64,000 nucleotides of DNA, from assembly GCF_964033635.1 (NCBI RefSeq), contig NZ_OZ035533.1, forward strand, positions 5,985,001 to 6,049,000. Direction: 5' to 3'. Origin of the DNA: Chitinophaga sp. MM2321. Lineage in GTDB: Bacteria > Bacteroidota > Bacteroidia > Chitinophagales > Chitinophagaceae. A program made the translations under genes and the position numbers. The notes beneath the pieces are model-generated. The model had not been told where the DNA came from and did not search any database. It saw nothing but the letters and a program-made list of their open reading frames with translations. Shown here piece after piece: positions 44,462 through 51,947 of the stretch (the first letter of the stretch is position 1; every line of letters begins with the position of its first letter).

Positions 44462-45538
44462 TTATAGTCTTTCGTACAGCTTACGCAGGCGTTCACGCGT
44501 CATGATCCCCTGCCAGCCTTTACCCAGCGCATTCTCCCAAAGTGGCGCCATTCCCAATGATACATCGATCATCGTTTCAAACTGTTCGTCTGTCAGTCCT
44601 TTGGTAATCCCCTGCGGAATATCGATGTTGTGTTTCTTTACCATCTCCTTAAATTTCTTCACGCCCTCCGGGTAAAATTCTTCCAGCTTATCAAACACAA
44701 TACAGTTACCGATACCATGTTTGGTACCCAGCAGGTAGGCCAGTCCGTAACTAACCGCATGCGCCACGCCTACCTGGGAATAAGCGATACTCATACCGCC
44801 CGCATAGGAAGCCATCATCAGTTTCTCATCTGCCTCATCATCCCACTGCTCTTTCCCCAGAAAAATCTCTTCACAAAGCTCCTGCGCTTTATCACCATAG
44901 GATTTACTGAATGCATTCAGATAAGTACCTTTCAGCGATTCCACACAATGAATAAAGCAATCCATGGCAGTATAAAAACGCTGGTTTACTTCCACGGTCC
45001 TGGTTAAAGCCGGGTCCAGTACGATCTGATCGAAAGGGGTAAAGTCAGAGTTCATCCCCAGTTTGCGGGTAGGACCAGTCAATACGCAAGTACGGCTTAC
45101 TTCCGCGCCTGTGCCGGAAATCGTGGGAATACCCACTTTATATACTCCCGGCACTTTCACCAGGTCCCATCCCTGGTAATCAGCAGAAGAGCCGGAATTC
45201 GTCATCATCAGACCCACCGCTTTGGCCATGTCCATAACAGAGCCGCCGCCGATACCAATGATACCGGATACCTCTCCAAACTCAGCCAGGAGTTCATCAC
45301 GGATTTTATCTACATCCGTTGTTTTAGGTTCGTGTGTTACATCAATCACCACAATTTTGTCTTTCCCCTGTAAAGGTATGCGCGACAAAAACGCCTGCTT
45401 ATCCTGGAACCACGCATCCACGAAGAATATCATGGGTGCATCGCCTTTGCGCTTGGGGGCTAGTATTTCGTCCAGCTGATCAAAACATCCGCTGCCATAA
45501 ATTACGTAATCCACCATTTTAAAATTCCTGAATTTCAT
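44462..45538 (-). CDS. kdnB: 3-deoxy-D-manno-octulosonate 8-oxidase, iron-containing alcohol dehydrogenase family
   Basis: 358 residues. The GGGSVMDMAKAV NAD-binding segment and the metal-binding His residues around AMDCFIHCVES and VGVAHAVSYGLAYLLGTKHG place it in the iron-dependent alcohol dehydrogenase family. In Shewanella, KdnB oxidises the C8 hydroxyl of Kdo before amination by KdnA. The assignment rests on the family plus adjacency to kdsB and kdnA. Last gene of the three-gene operon (20-nt gap), ending at a terminator. Confidence 0.88.
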   Translation of the reverse strand: MKFRNFKMVDYVIYGSGCFDQLDEILAPKRKGDAPMIFFVDAWFQDKQAFLSRIPLQGKDKIVVIDVTHEPKTTDVDKIRDELLAEFGEVSGIIGIGGGSVMDMAKAVGLMMTNSGSSADYQGWDLVKVPGVYKVGIPTISGTGAEVSRTCVLTGPTRKLGMNSDFTPFDQIVLDPALTRTVEVNQRFYTAMDCFIHCVESLKGTYLNAFSKSYGDKAQELCEEIFLGKEQWDDEADEKLMMASYAGGMSIAYSQVGVAHAVSYGLAYLLGTKHGIGNCIVFDKLEEFYPEGVKKFKEMVKKHNIDIPQGITKGLTDEQFETMIDVSLGMAPLWENALGKGWQGIMTRERLRKLYERL

Positions 45539-45558
45539 ATACCCATATTAGTTAGATG

Positions 45559-46284
45559 TTATAAAAATTTCGCCGCTTTCTTCAGGTCTTCCGGCGTATC
45601 TATTTCTACGCCCATATAAGTAGTCGCCACCATCTTCATAGGAATACCATTTTCCAGGTACCGCAAACACTCAATCTTCTCGACAGATTCCAATGGCGTC
45701 ATGGGCATTTGTGTGAAGTCCAGCAACATTTGCTTACGGAAAGCATAGATCCCGATATGCTCGTAGTAAACAGTTTTTATGGCTTTATCGCGTGGATAAG
45801 GAATCACAGAACGGGAAAAGAACAGGGCGTTGGAATTCTTATCCACCGCCACTTTCACGTAGTTGGGGTCTTCCACCAGCTCCGGGTCTTTCAACTCCTG
45901 CATCAGCGATGCTACCTGCACCTGCCTGCCTGCTTCCCCTTCAAATACTTTCAATAATTTCTCCAGCGGCTCCCGTTGGGTAAATGGTTCATCTCCCTGC
46001 ACATTCACCACTATATCCACATCCATATCTACAACGGCTTCGGCTATACGATCCGTACCGCATTCGTGTTCTTTCTTACTCATAACGGCTTTGCCGCCAT
46101 GACTTACTATTTCATTATAGATGTCCTCACTGTCTGTTACCACCATTACATCATCAAAAACGCCGGTGTTTACTGTAGATTCGTAAGTGCGGAGGATCAC
46201 TGTTTTTCCGCCCAGCAGGGCCATCATTTTACCAGGGAAACGGGTAGCTCCATAACGGGCAGGTATCAACGCTATTTTTTTCAT
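45559..46284 (-). CDS. kdsB: CMP-Kdo (CMP-Kdo8N) cytidylyltransferase
   Basis: 241 residues from the ATG at 46284; the frame to 46317 would overlap kdnA. IPARYGATRFPGKMMALL is the nucleotide-binding start and NVQGDEPF the metal site. It activates Kdo, or the 8-amino sugar, as the CMP derivative for lipopolysaccharide core assembly in the cytoplasm. Middle gene of the kdn operon (10 nt after kdnA). Confidence 0.94.
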   Translation of the reverse strand: MKKIALIPARYGATRFPGKMMALLGGKTVILRTYESTVNTGVFDDVMVVTDSEDIYNEIVSHGGKAVMSKKEHECGTDRIAEAVVDMDVDIVVNVQGDEPFTQREPLEKLLKVFEGEAGRQVQVASLMQELKDPELVEDPNYVKVAVDKNSNALFFSRSVIPYPRDKAIKTVYYEHIGIYAFRKQMLLDFTQMPMTPLESVEKIECLRYLENGIPMKMVATTYMGVEIDTPEDLKKAAKFL

Positions 46285-46294
46285 GGTTGAAATT

Positions 46295-47485
46295 TTATAA
46301 GGCGCTTTTAACTGCATTCACCATTTTCTCCTTTCTTTCCTGGATTTCCGCATCACTCCATGACAGGTTGATGGGTGTGGAGATATTTCTGCCGATAACA
46401 GCATCGGATGCCGGGAATTCTTTTGTTTTGTAGATTTCCATGGCCTGCTTCAAACCGGGTGCAAACGGCGTTAACGCGGCTCCTTCTTTGAAGTGATCCC
46501 ACTGGCGGATATAATGCCAGTTGTTGTCATAATAGTAGAAGGCTGGTAAACCGGCTGCTTTCATCGCTTCGGCAGCACTGCGCGCCTGCGCGGCGTCTGG
46601 CAGGAAGAAAGACAGGAAAGTAGCACTATCGCCGGCTTCATCCGGTAAACGGCGGAAAGTTACACCGGGTATGGCACTCAGTGCATCCTTAAATATTTTC
46701 TTTGTTTTACGCTGTACTTCCAGGAAGTGATCCAGCTTGCGGACCTGTGCCAGCCCTACAGCGGCATGCAGTTCCGAAATACGGTAGTTATATCCTATAA
46801 ACGGATGCAGGTCTGCACCACGATCCACACCCAGGTGATCGTGACCATGATCTGTATAGCCATCACATTTTGTATAAACGTCTTTGTTATTGGTGACAAT
46901 AGCGCCGCCTTCTGCACAGGTGATCGTTTTCACGAAATCGAAGGAAAATGTTCCTGCGTCGCCAATAGAGCCGAGGGCCTTTCCTTTATAGGAAGCTCCA
47001 AACGACTGGCAGGCATCTTCCAGCAGCAGGAGATTATGTTTTTTGCAGATAGCCTGTAATGCATCCAGATCAGCCATAGCGCCACACATATGTACCGGCA
47101 TAACAGCCTTTGTACGGGGAGTGATGGCGGCTTCCACCGCTTTGGGGTCGAGGGTAAGGGTATCGTCAATGTCTACCAGCACCGGGGTAGCTCCTACTGA
47201 AAATATAGATTCAAAGCTGGCCACAAAAGTAAAAGTGGGCATGATAATCTCGTCGCCGGCACCCAGTCCCAGGGCCGCCATAGCCGTAGTTAATGCAGCC
47301 GTACCGCTGGAGGCAAGCTGCGTGTATCGTACATCCAGTTTGTCACAAATAGCCTGTTCCAGCTCTTTTGCTTTCCAGATCCCTTTACGCGGACCATCAA
47401 ATCCGTAACGCATCATGATTCCTGTTTCCAGTACATCGTTTACTTCCTTCCTTTCTTCGTCGCCAAATAGTTCGTATCCCGGCAT
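46295..47485 (-). CDS. kdnA: 8-amino-3,8-dideoxy-manno-octulosonate aminotransferase (DegT/DnrJ/EryC1 family)
   Basis: 396 residues. Fold-type I aminotransferase with the PLP-binding Lys186 (SFDFVKTITCAEGG) and Asp157/Gln160 (LLEDACQSFG). The neighbourhood (kdsB, iron alcohol dehydrogenase) identifies it as the PLP enzyme that puts an amino group at C8 of Kdo, as in Shewanella KdnA. First gene of the operon behind a -7 promoter word about 53 nt upstream. Confidence 0.88.
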   Translation of the reverse strand: MPGYELFGDEERKEVNDVLETGIMMRYGFDGPRKGIWKAKELEQAICDKLDVRYTQLASSGTAALTTAMAALGLGAGDEIIMPTFTFVASFESIFSVGATPVLVDIDDTLTLDPKAVEAAITPRTKAVMPVHMCGAMADLDALQAICKKHNLLLLEDACQSFGASYKGKALGSIGDAGTFSFDFVKTITCAEGGAIVTNNKDVYTKCDGYTDHGHDHLGVDRGADLHPFIGYNYRISELHAAVGLAQVRKLDHFLEVQRKTKKIFKDALSAIPGVTFRRLPDEAGDSATFLSFFLPDAAQARSAAEAMKAAGLPAFYYYDNNWHYIRQWDHFKEGAALTPFAPGLKQAMEIYKTKEFPASDAVIGRNISTPINLSWSDAEIQERKEKMVNAVKSAL

Positions 47486-47537
47486 AAACTATTGATTTTA
47501 AAATATAATTTGAAAGAGATGATTTTAAATAGTGCTG

Positions 47538-47545
47538 CAAAGTTA
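47538..47545 (-). promoter_or_regulatory. Putative -7 element for the kdn operon
   Basis: On the minus strand the sequence reads TAACTTTG, an exact TAnnTTTG match, about 53 nt before the kdnA start. No clear -33 element was found. Confidence 0.45.
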
Positions 47546-47603
47546 CTATAATCAGGGTTGCGTTACATCGTAAAAACTGATTATCTTTTGCTAAAAATTT
47601 AAC

Positions 47604-48041
47604 ATGCGTTTTATACTGTATCTGATTCTTTCCGGAAGCGCCCTCTTGCTCTGCATGCCCTGTCTACAGGCACAACAGACCGACCGGCAACAGATAGAAG
47701 CCCTCATGGCCACCCAAACAACCGCCTGGAATAAGGGCGATGTGCCCGCTTTTATGCAAACTTACTGGCACTCCGACTCCCTGCTGTTCATCGGGAAAAG
47801 TGGCGTTACCTACGGCTGGCAGGCTACGCTGGAAAGGTACAATAAAACCTATCCGGACAAAAAGGCCATGGGCAAACTCGATTTTAAATTATTGGAATTC
47901 AAGCCTTTGGCGGCAGATGTCTACCTGGTCATTGGCAAATGGCACCTGCAACGCAGCATCGGCGACCTGCAGGGGCATTTCAGCCTGGTGTTAAAGAAGA
48001 TCAAAGGAGAATGGAAGATTATAGCAGATCATAGCAGCTGA
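47604..48041 (+). CDS. DUF4440/SnoaL-like exported protein
   Basis: 145 residues. Signal peptide MRFILYLILSGSALLLCMPCLQA, then an NTF2-like cone fold (DRQQIEALMATQTTAWNKGD, FSLVLKKIKGEWKIIADH). The family binds or isomerises small molecules; no catalytic residue can be assigned. It is divergent from kdnA (118-nt gap). Confidence 0.88.
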   Translation: MRFILYLILSGSALLLCMPCLQAQQTDRQQIEALMATQTTAWNKGDVPAFMQTYWHSDSLLFIGKSGVTYGWQATLERYNKTYPDKKAMGKLDFKLLEFKPLAADVYLVIGKWHLQRSIGDLQGHFSLVLKKIKGEWKIIADHSS

Positions 48042-48045
48042 CCAT

Positions 48046-48072
48046 AAAAAAACCATCCTAAGAATAGGATGG
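48046..48072 (-). terminator. Terminator for the small 48152 gene
   Basis: CCATCCTA (48053-48060) pairs with TAGGATGG (48065-48072), a perfect 8-bp stem with a 4-nt loop. On the minus strand the stem is followed by seven T (complement of 48046-48052). It also lies just after the DUF4440 stop. Confidence 0.75.
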
Positions 48073-48151
48073 CCGCTATACACCACAACATTAAAGAAGA
48101 AACTATGACTATTACATCGTCTTCTTAATATTAAAAACTTGATCAGGTTTC

Positions 48152-48370
48152 TCAAAGGATATGGAATGCGTCTTTATTATCTTTTTTATTTCTTTTTTTA
48201 TTCTTCTCATCATCCCTCACCGCTTTATTCTCACTTTCCGGCGTACCGGATAAATCACCGTGAAGCGGATTACGGGTGTTAGTTGCCTTATCTGTGTCCA
48301 ATATCTTTACCGGTTTCTTGTCGTTTTGCTGATACGTCTGCACATCCTGCTCCCCCTTTTTCTTTTTCAT
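48152..48370 (-). CDS. Small hydrophilic protein of unknown function
   Basis: 72 residues from the ATG at 48370 (an upstream in-frame ATG at 48424 is possible). Highly charged, starting MKKKKGEQDVQTYQQ and ending in a Lys/Asp/Asn-rich tail (EKNKKRNKKDNKD); no Cys, no membrane segment. It looks intrinsically disordered. A terminator lies downstream. No family recognised. Confidence 0.5.
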   Translation of the reverse strand: MKKKKGEQDVQTYQQNDKKPVKILDTDKATNTRNPLHGDLSGTPESENKAVRDDEKNKKRNKKDNKDAFHIL

Positions 48371-48745
48371 AATCTCTTTTTTTGCAGATGAAATGATAAA
48401 ATAGATACCCTTGTCATGCGACAAACATTATTCCAACCAGAAAACAGTGGTTATTAGCATTATAGAGAACAGGATACGTGGTATCCATTCCCCATATCCT
48501 TCCTGCAAATGGGAAAAGAAGGGAACAACTGCGAAAATATAGCAGCGTCCGTTAACATTAGCTTTGCAAAAACGACCTTTATTTTTCAGGACAACGCAGT
48601 ACCTTCGGGTCACAATTTGTTTTAACCCATAACCGCTGATCAGCCAAGAGTAGTTTTAATCCGAATCCTCCTAAAAGCCACTTTAGTTTTAATTCAAGTC
48701 CTATTTAGAACCCGGTATCTATTCATCAATAACTTATAACTGGTT
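48371..48745. other. 375-nt region with no convincing gene
   Basis: AT-rich spacer between the start of the small minus-strand gene and the CAP lipoprotein gene. It holds only a weak 61-codon frame (48428-48613, minus), near-repeats of CTTTAGTTTTAATTCAAGTCC and GTAGTTTTAATCCGAATCC around 48650-48705 and presumably divergent promoters. No RNA gene or operator was seen. Confidence 0.6.
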
Positions 48746-49288
48746 ATGTCCGGGAGAATTATTTGTATAGCCATGCTGCTGCTGGCATTTTCTATTTTTT
48801 CAGGCTGTGCTAAAGACGCAGCTATTAAGCCGTCGCCCTTTGTAAAGGATGGTACGGACACACTCACCATACCCGAGAATAAGATAGACCGTACCGCACT
48901 CATAGAACTGGTAAATGGATTACGTAGCCGCGGCTGCAACTGTGGTGATGTGAAGATGCCCGCCGTAGGCCCGCTCACCTGGAGTGGTTTACTGGAAAAA
49001 GCCGCCTACCTCCATAGTAAAGACATGGCGCTCCATCAATACTTTGATCATACCGGACTGGATGGTTCTACACCCGGTACCCGCATGGACGCCGCCGGTT
49101 ACCGCTGGAATAAATACGGGGAAAATATTGCCAGCGGCCAAATGGAAGAACAGGCCGTTATTATGGGATGGCTCAGCAGTCCCCAGCACTGTAAGAATAT
49201 GATGGATGCAAATTTCACAGAAGTGGGAATTGGCCTGTATGATAAAGACTGGACCATGGAATTAGGGAGAAGAAGCGTAACTCAATAA
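48746..49288 (+). CDS. CAP/SCP (cysteine-rich secretory protein) domain lipoprotein
   Basis: 180 residues. Lipobox in LLAFSIFSGCAKD, then the CAP fold: ALIELVNGLRSRG, MALHQYFDHTGLDG (His/Glu region), KYGENIASGQ and VGIGLYDKDWTMELG. CAP proteins of bacteria are secreted or surface proteins of uncertain activity. Its last 7 nt overlap the convergent small membrane-protein gene. Confidence 0.9.
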   Translation: MSGRIICIAMLLLAFSIFSGCAKDAAIKPSPFVKDGTDTLTIPENKIDRTALIELVNGLRSRGCNCGDVKMPAVGPLTWSGLLEKAAYLHSKDMALHQYFDHTGLDGSTPGTRMDAAGYRWNKYGENIASGQMEEQAVIMGWLSSPQHCKNMMDANFTEVGIGLYDKDWTMELGRRSVTQ

Positions 49289-49557
49289 TCAGGGGCACTC
49301 ATCTTTTTCCGCCAGAAACGCCAGATCATGTACAGATAAGCCGCCAGAGAGATGCCGAACCAGGCATAAAAGAAGATCATCCGGCCTTTGGTGGACTCCT
49401 CCGGCACGGCAAATCCCAGGTACAAGCCCAGGAATACGTTAATCATCATCCAGAAAAAGCCAACGAATATGGTGCGCATGATCTTTATCAAGAAAAAGAA
49501 AAGCTCTCTGTCTAATTTATTCGGGTCTTTTACTGGTTTTTCCGGTTCTTCTTCCAT
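49282..49557 (-). CDS. Small two-span membrane protein
   Basis: 91 residues. An acidic/Pro N-terminus (MEEEPEKPVKDPNKLDREL) then two membrane segments (about 27-49 and 61-82) with a basic C-terminal tail (WRKKMSAPDY). No family recognised. It follows the GH25 gene by 20 nt on the minus strand, so the two probably form an operon. Confidence 0.72.
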   Translation of the reverse strand: MEEEPEKPVKDPNKLDRELFFFLIKIMRTIFVGFFWMMINVFLGLYLGFAVPEESTKGRMIFFYAWFGISLAAYLYMIWRFWRKKMSAPDY

Positions 49558-49577
49558 AATTACTTATTTCAACAACT

Positions 49578-50318
49578 TTAAGGGATACACAGTTTAACCA
49601 GGTCTGAACTATCTCCTTTAAATACATTAAAGTCAACGGAAGTTTTGATACCGTTAACCCTGCCAATATCACTGTGCTGCCAGAAGAGCCAGGCTCTTTT
49701 TGAAGCAGGACGCTCTTTCTGATAGTAATGGGCTATCCACAGGGGATAATCATCAAACTCACTGCCAAGATACGTTTCATAGAAATGAATATTCGTATAG
49801 ATGATTGGCTTTACCTTATATACTTTCTCCATTTCTTCGAGCCATATCTTTGCTGTACTGCGGATCACCGCTGCCGGCTGATTATTGCTTGTTTCTATAT
49901 CCAGCACCGGTGGCAGGTCGCCGGATTGCAACGCCACCACATTCTGAAAATTGATCGCCTGCTTGATGGGATCGCGGGTAGCATAAAAAAAGTGATACGC
50001 CCCTCTTACCAATCCGGCCTTGCCGGCCCTGTCCCAGTTTTGTTTAAAGGCTGCATCCTGACGGGTAATCCCTTCTGTTGCTTTTATAAAGGCAAAGGAT
50101 ATACGAATATTCTCCACCTGCATCTGCTTTACTGCGTGCCAGTTGATCTCTTTCTGGAATTTGGAAACGTCAATCCCATGGATGTCATAATTTACCGGCA
50201 TATCGATCCCAAATTCTTCATACCGCACAAATTCAATCCGCTTATCACGTTCACGCCACCATATATAAGCCACCACGGCCAATGCTATTAATAATAATCT
50301 GATCCAGATGCTTTTCAC
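49578..50318 (-). CDS. Membrane-anchored GH25 lysozyme
   Basis: 246 residues. One N-terminal membrane anchor (about 5-22), then a GH25 (Cellosyl-type) muramidase: GIDVSKFQ from residue 48, FIKATEG near 77-83, and the catalytic DIE at 140-142. It cleaves the MurNAc-GlcNAc bond of peptidoglycan in the periplasm. In an apparent operon with the small membrane protein. Confidence 0.92.
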   Translation of the reverse strand: MKSIWIRLLLIALAVVAYIWWRERDKRIEFVRYEEFGIDMPVNYDIHGIDVSKFQKEINWHAVKQMQVENIRISFAFIKATEGITRQDAAFKQNWDRAGKAGLVRGAYHFFYATRDPIKQAINFQNVVALQSGDLPPVLDIETSNNQPAAVIRSTAKIWLEEMEKVYKVKPIIYTNIHFYETYLGSEFDDYPLWIAHYYQKERPASKRAWLFWQHSDIGRVNGIKTSVDFNVFKGDSSDLVKLCIP

Positions 50319-50448
50319 TTTGTTGCTGTTAGTGCCAGGGAATGGGGAAAGTATGCTGCAATAATGCCCACAGTCCTTTTTTTTACAGCAAGTATAGGTT
50401 ATAATTTGTTTAAAGAAGCTACTTTTACAGCGGTCAAGTGATTTTTAT

Positions 50449-51474
50449 ATGCCTGATTTTAACCTGAATGATACCCTGAACCTTGCTTCCAAATTCACGT
50501 TCCGTCGTGCCTGGAATGCTGGTAAAGTGCTGGGAAGTTATTTTATGAGCAAGTGGACCAATAAACCGGTTCAATGGGGGTACCCCATCTCTATCTCTTT
50601 TGAGCCTACTACTTCCTGCAACCTGCGCTGCCCGGAGTGCCCAAGCGGTCTCAGAGCGTTTACGCGCCCTACCGGGATGCTTGAACAGGATTTTTTCAGG
50701 AAAACCATCGACGAGATTTCAAAGGAACTGCTATACCTCATCTTTTACTTCCAGGGAGAGCCTTATCTGAATACCGGCTTCCTCGACATGGTGAAATATG
50801 CCGCCGACAAAGGGATCTATACCGCCACTTCTACCAATGCCCACTACCTCACAGATGCCAATGCAAAGAAAACCGTGGAAAGCGGTCTTGACAGGCTGAT
50901 CATCTCTATTGACGGCACTACCCAGGACGTATACACGCAGTACCGTGTAGGTGGCCACCTCGATAAGGTGATCGAAGGCGCAAAAAATATTGTGAAATGG
51001 AAAAAGGAACTGAACGCCACAAAACCATTTGTGTTTTTCCAGTTCCTCGTTGTGAAGCCCAATGAGCATCAGATAGAAGATATTAAAAGGCTGGCCAAAG
51101 AAATAGGTGTAGACCAGGTGCGGTTTAAAACAGCGCAGGTGTATGATTATGAAGAAGGCAACAAGTTAATTCCTACTATAGATAAATACTCCCGCTACCA
51201 TCGTAATGAAGACGGTACCTATGCCATCAAAAATAAGCTGAGCAACCATTGCTGGCGTTTGTGGCATTCACCGGTAGTTACCTGGGATGGCCTGGTGGTT
51301 CCCTGCTGCTTTGATAAAGATGCGCAACACCGCCTCGGCGATCTGAAAAAAGAATCCTTTAAAGAACTATGGCATAATAAAGAGTATATCCGTTTCCGTA
51401 GTCAGATACTCGATACCCGTAAAAACATCGATATCTGCGCAAATTGCAGCGAAGGCACAAAGGTGTGGGGATAG
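50449..51474 (+). CDS. Radical SAM/SPASM domain protein
   Basis: 341 residues. The radical SAM cluster CX3CX2C is at Cys57, Cys61 and Cys64 (CNLRCPEC). The C-terminal SPASM region has Cys-Cys in PCCFDKDAQHR and Cys-x2-Cys in CANCSEG. Such proteins modify peptides or proteins. No precursor peptide was seen next to it. Single gene. Confidence 0.9.
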   Translation: MPDFNLNDTLNLASKFTFRRAWNAGKVLGSYFMSKWTNKPVQWGYPISISFEPTTSCNLRCPECPSGLRAFTRPTGMLEQDFFRKTIDEISKELLYLIFYFQGEPYLNTGFLDMVKYAADKGIYTATSTNAHYLTDANAKKTVESGLDRLIISIDGTTQDVYTQYRVGGHLDKVIEGAKNIVKWKKELNATKPFVFFQFLVVKPNEHQIEDIKRLAKEIGVDQVRFKTAQVYDYEEGNKLIPTIDKYSRYHRNEDGTYAIKNKLSNHCWRLWHSPVVTWDGLVVPCCFDKDAQHRLGDLKKESFKELWHNKEYIRFRSQILDTRKNIDICANCSEGTKVWG

Positions 51475-51511
51475 TTTTTTTACCTTATATTACATTGTTA
51501 ACCAACACGTT

Positions 51512-51565
51512 ACTATAATTATAGTTTAATTACTACAAAAATAGTTTTTAAACTACAAAAATAGT
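51512..51565 (+). promoter_or_regulatory. Three phased BlaI-type operators
   Basis: ACTA-N6-TAGT occurs at 51512-51525 (ACTATAATTATAGT, a perfect palindrome), 51532-51545 and 51552-51565 (both ACTACAAAAATAGT). The start positions are exactly 20 bp apart, about two helical turns, and the last ends 14 nt before the blaI ATG. The form matches BlaI/MecI dyads (TACTACA/TGTAGTA-like). This is probably autoregulation of blaI-blaR1. Confidence 0.82.
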
Positions 51566-51579
51566 TATAGATTCGTGTC

Positions 51580-51942
51580 ATGAAGAAATTATCACGCAAA
51601 GAAGAAGAGCTGATGCAGGTGATGTGGGACCTGGAGAAAGCATTCGTTAAAGATGCGATAGAGCAGCTTCCCGACCCAAAACCCCATTATAACACTATTG
51701 CTACGCTCATGAAGAGGCTGGAAGATAAAGGCTTTCTGGCGCATCATGAATATGGCGGCTCCTACGAATACTACCCCGTCGTAGGCAAGGAAAGCTACAA
51801 GCAAACCTTCATGAAAAAAGTGCTGAATACTTTTTTCGACAACTCCTATCTCAATATGCTGGCCTATTTCGCGAAGGAAGAGAAAATCAGCCCGGATGAA
51901 CTAAAGCAACTCATGAAGATGATTGAAAAAGATAAAAAATAA
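51580..51942 (+). CDS. blaI: BlaI/MecI/CopY family transcriptional repressor
   Basis: 120 residues. Winged-helix N-terminus (LSRKEEELMQVMWDLEKAFVKDAIE, then NTIATLMKRLEDKGFL) and a C-terminal dimerisation helix region. Represses by binding ACTA/TAGT dyads; three such sites lie in its promoter. The BlaR1 gene follows after 5 nt, so both are one autoregulated unit. In Bacteroidota the trigger is often not a beta-lactam, and no beta-lactamase gene is adjacent. Confidence 0.94.
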   Translation: MKKLSRKEEELMQVMWDLEKAFVKDAIEQLPDPKPHYNTIATLMKRLEDKGFLAHHEYGGSYEYYPVVGKESYKQTFMKKVLNTFFDNSYLNMLAYFAKEEKISPDELKQLMKMIEKDKK

Positions 51943-51947
51943 CGTGT

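Noticed and set aside
48428..48613. 61-codon minus-strand frame in the 375-nt spacer
   Set aside because: The composition is unlike the neighbours, with no motif and no promoter or ribosome binding site. It is probably random.
51512..51565. CRISPR-like short regularly spaced repeats
   Set aside because: Only three units on a 20-bp period directly before a BlaI gene. The form is an operator dyad, not a CRISPR repeat, and no cas gene is present.
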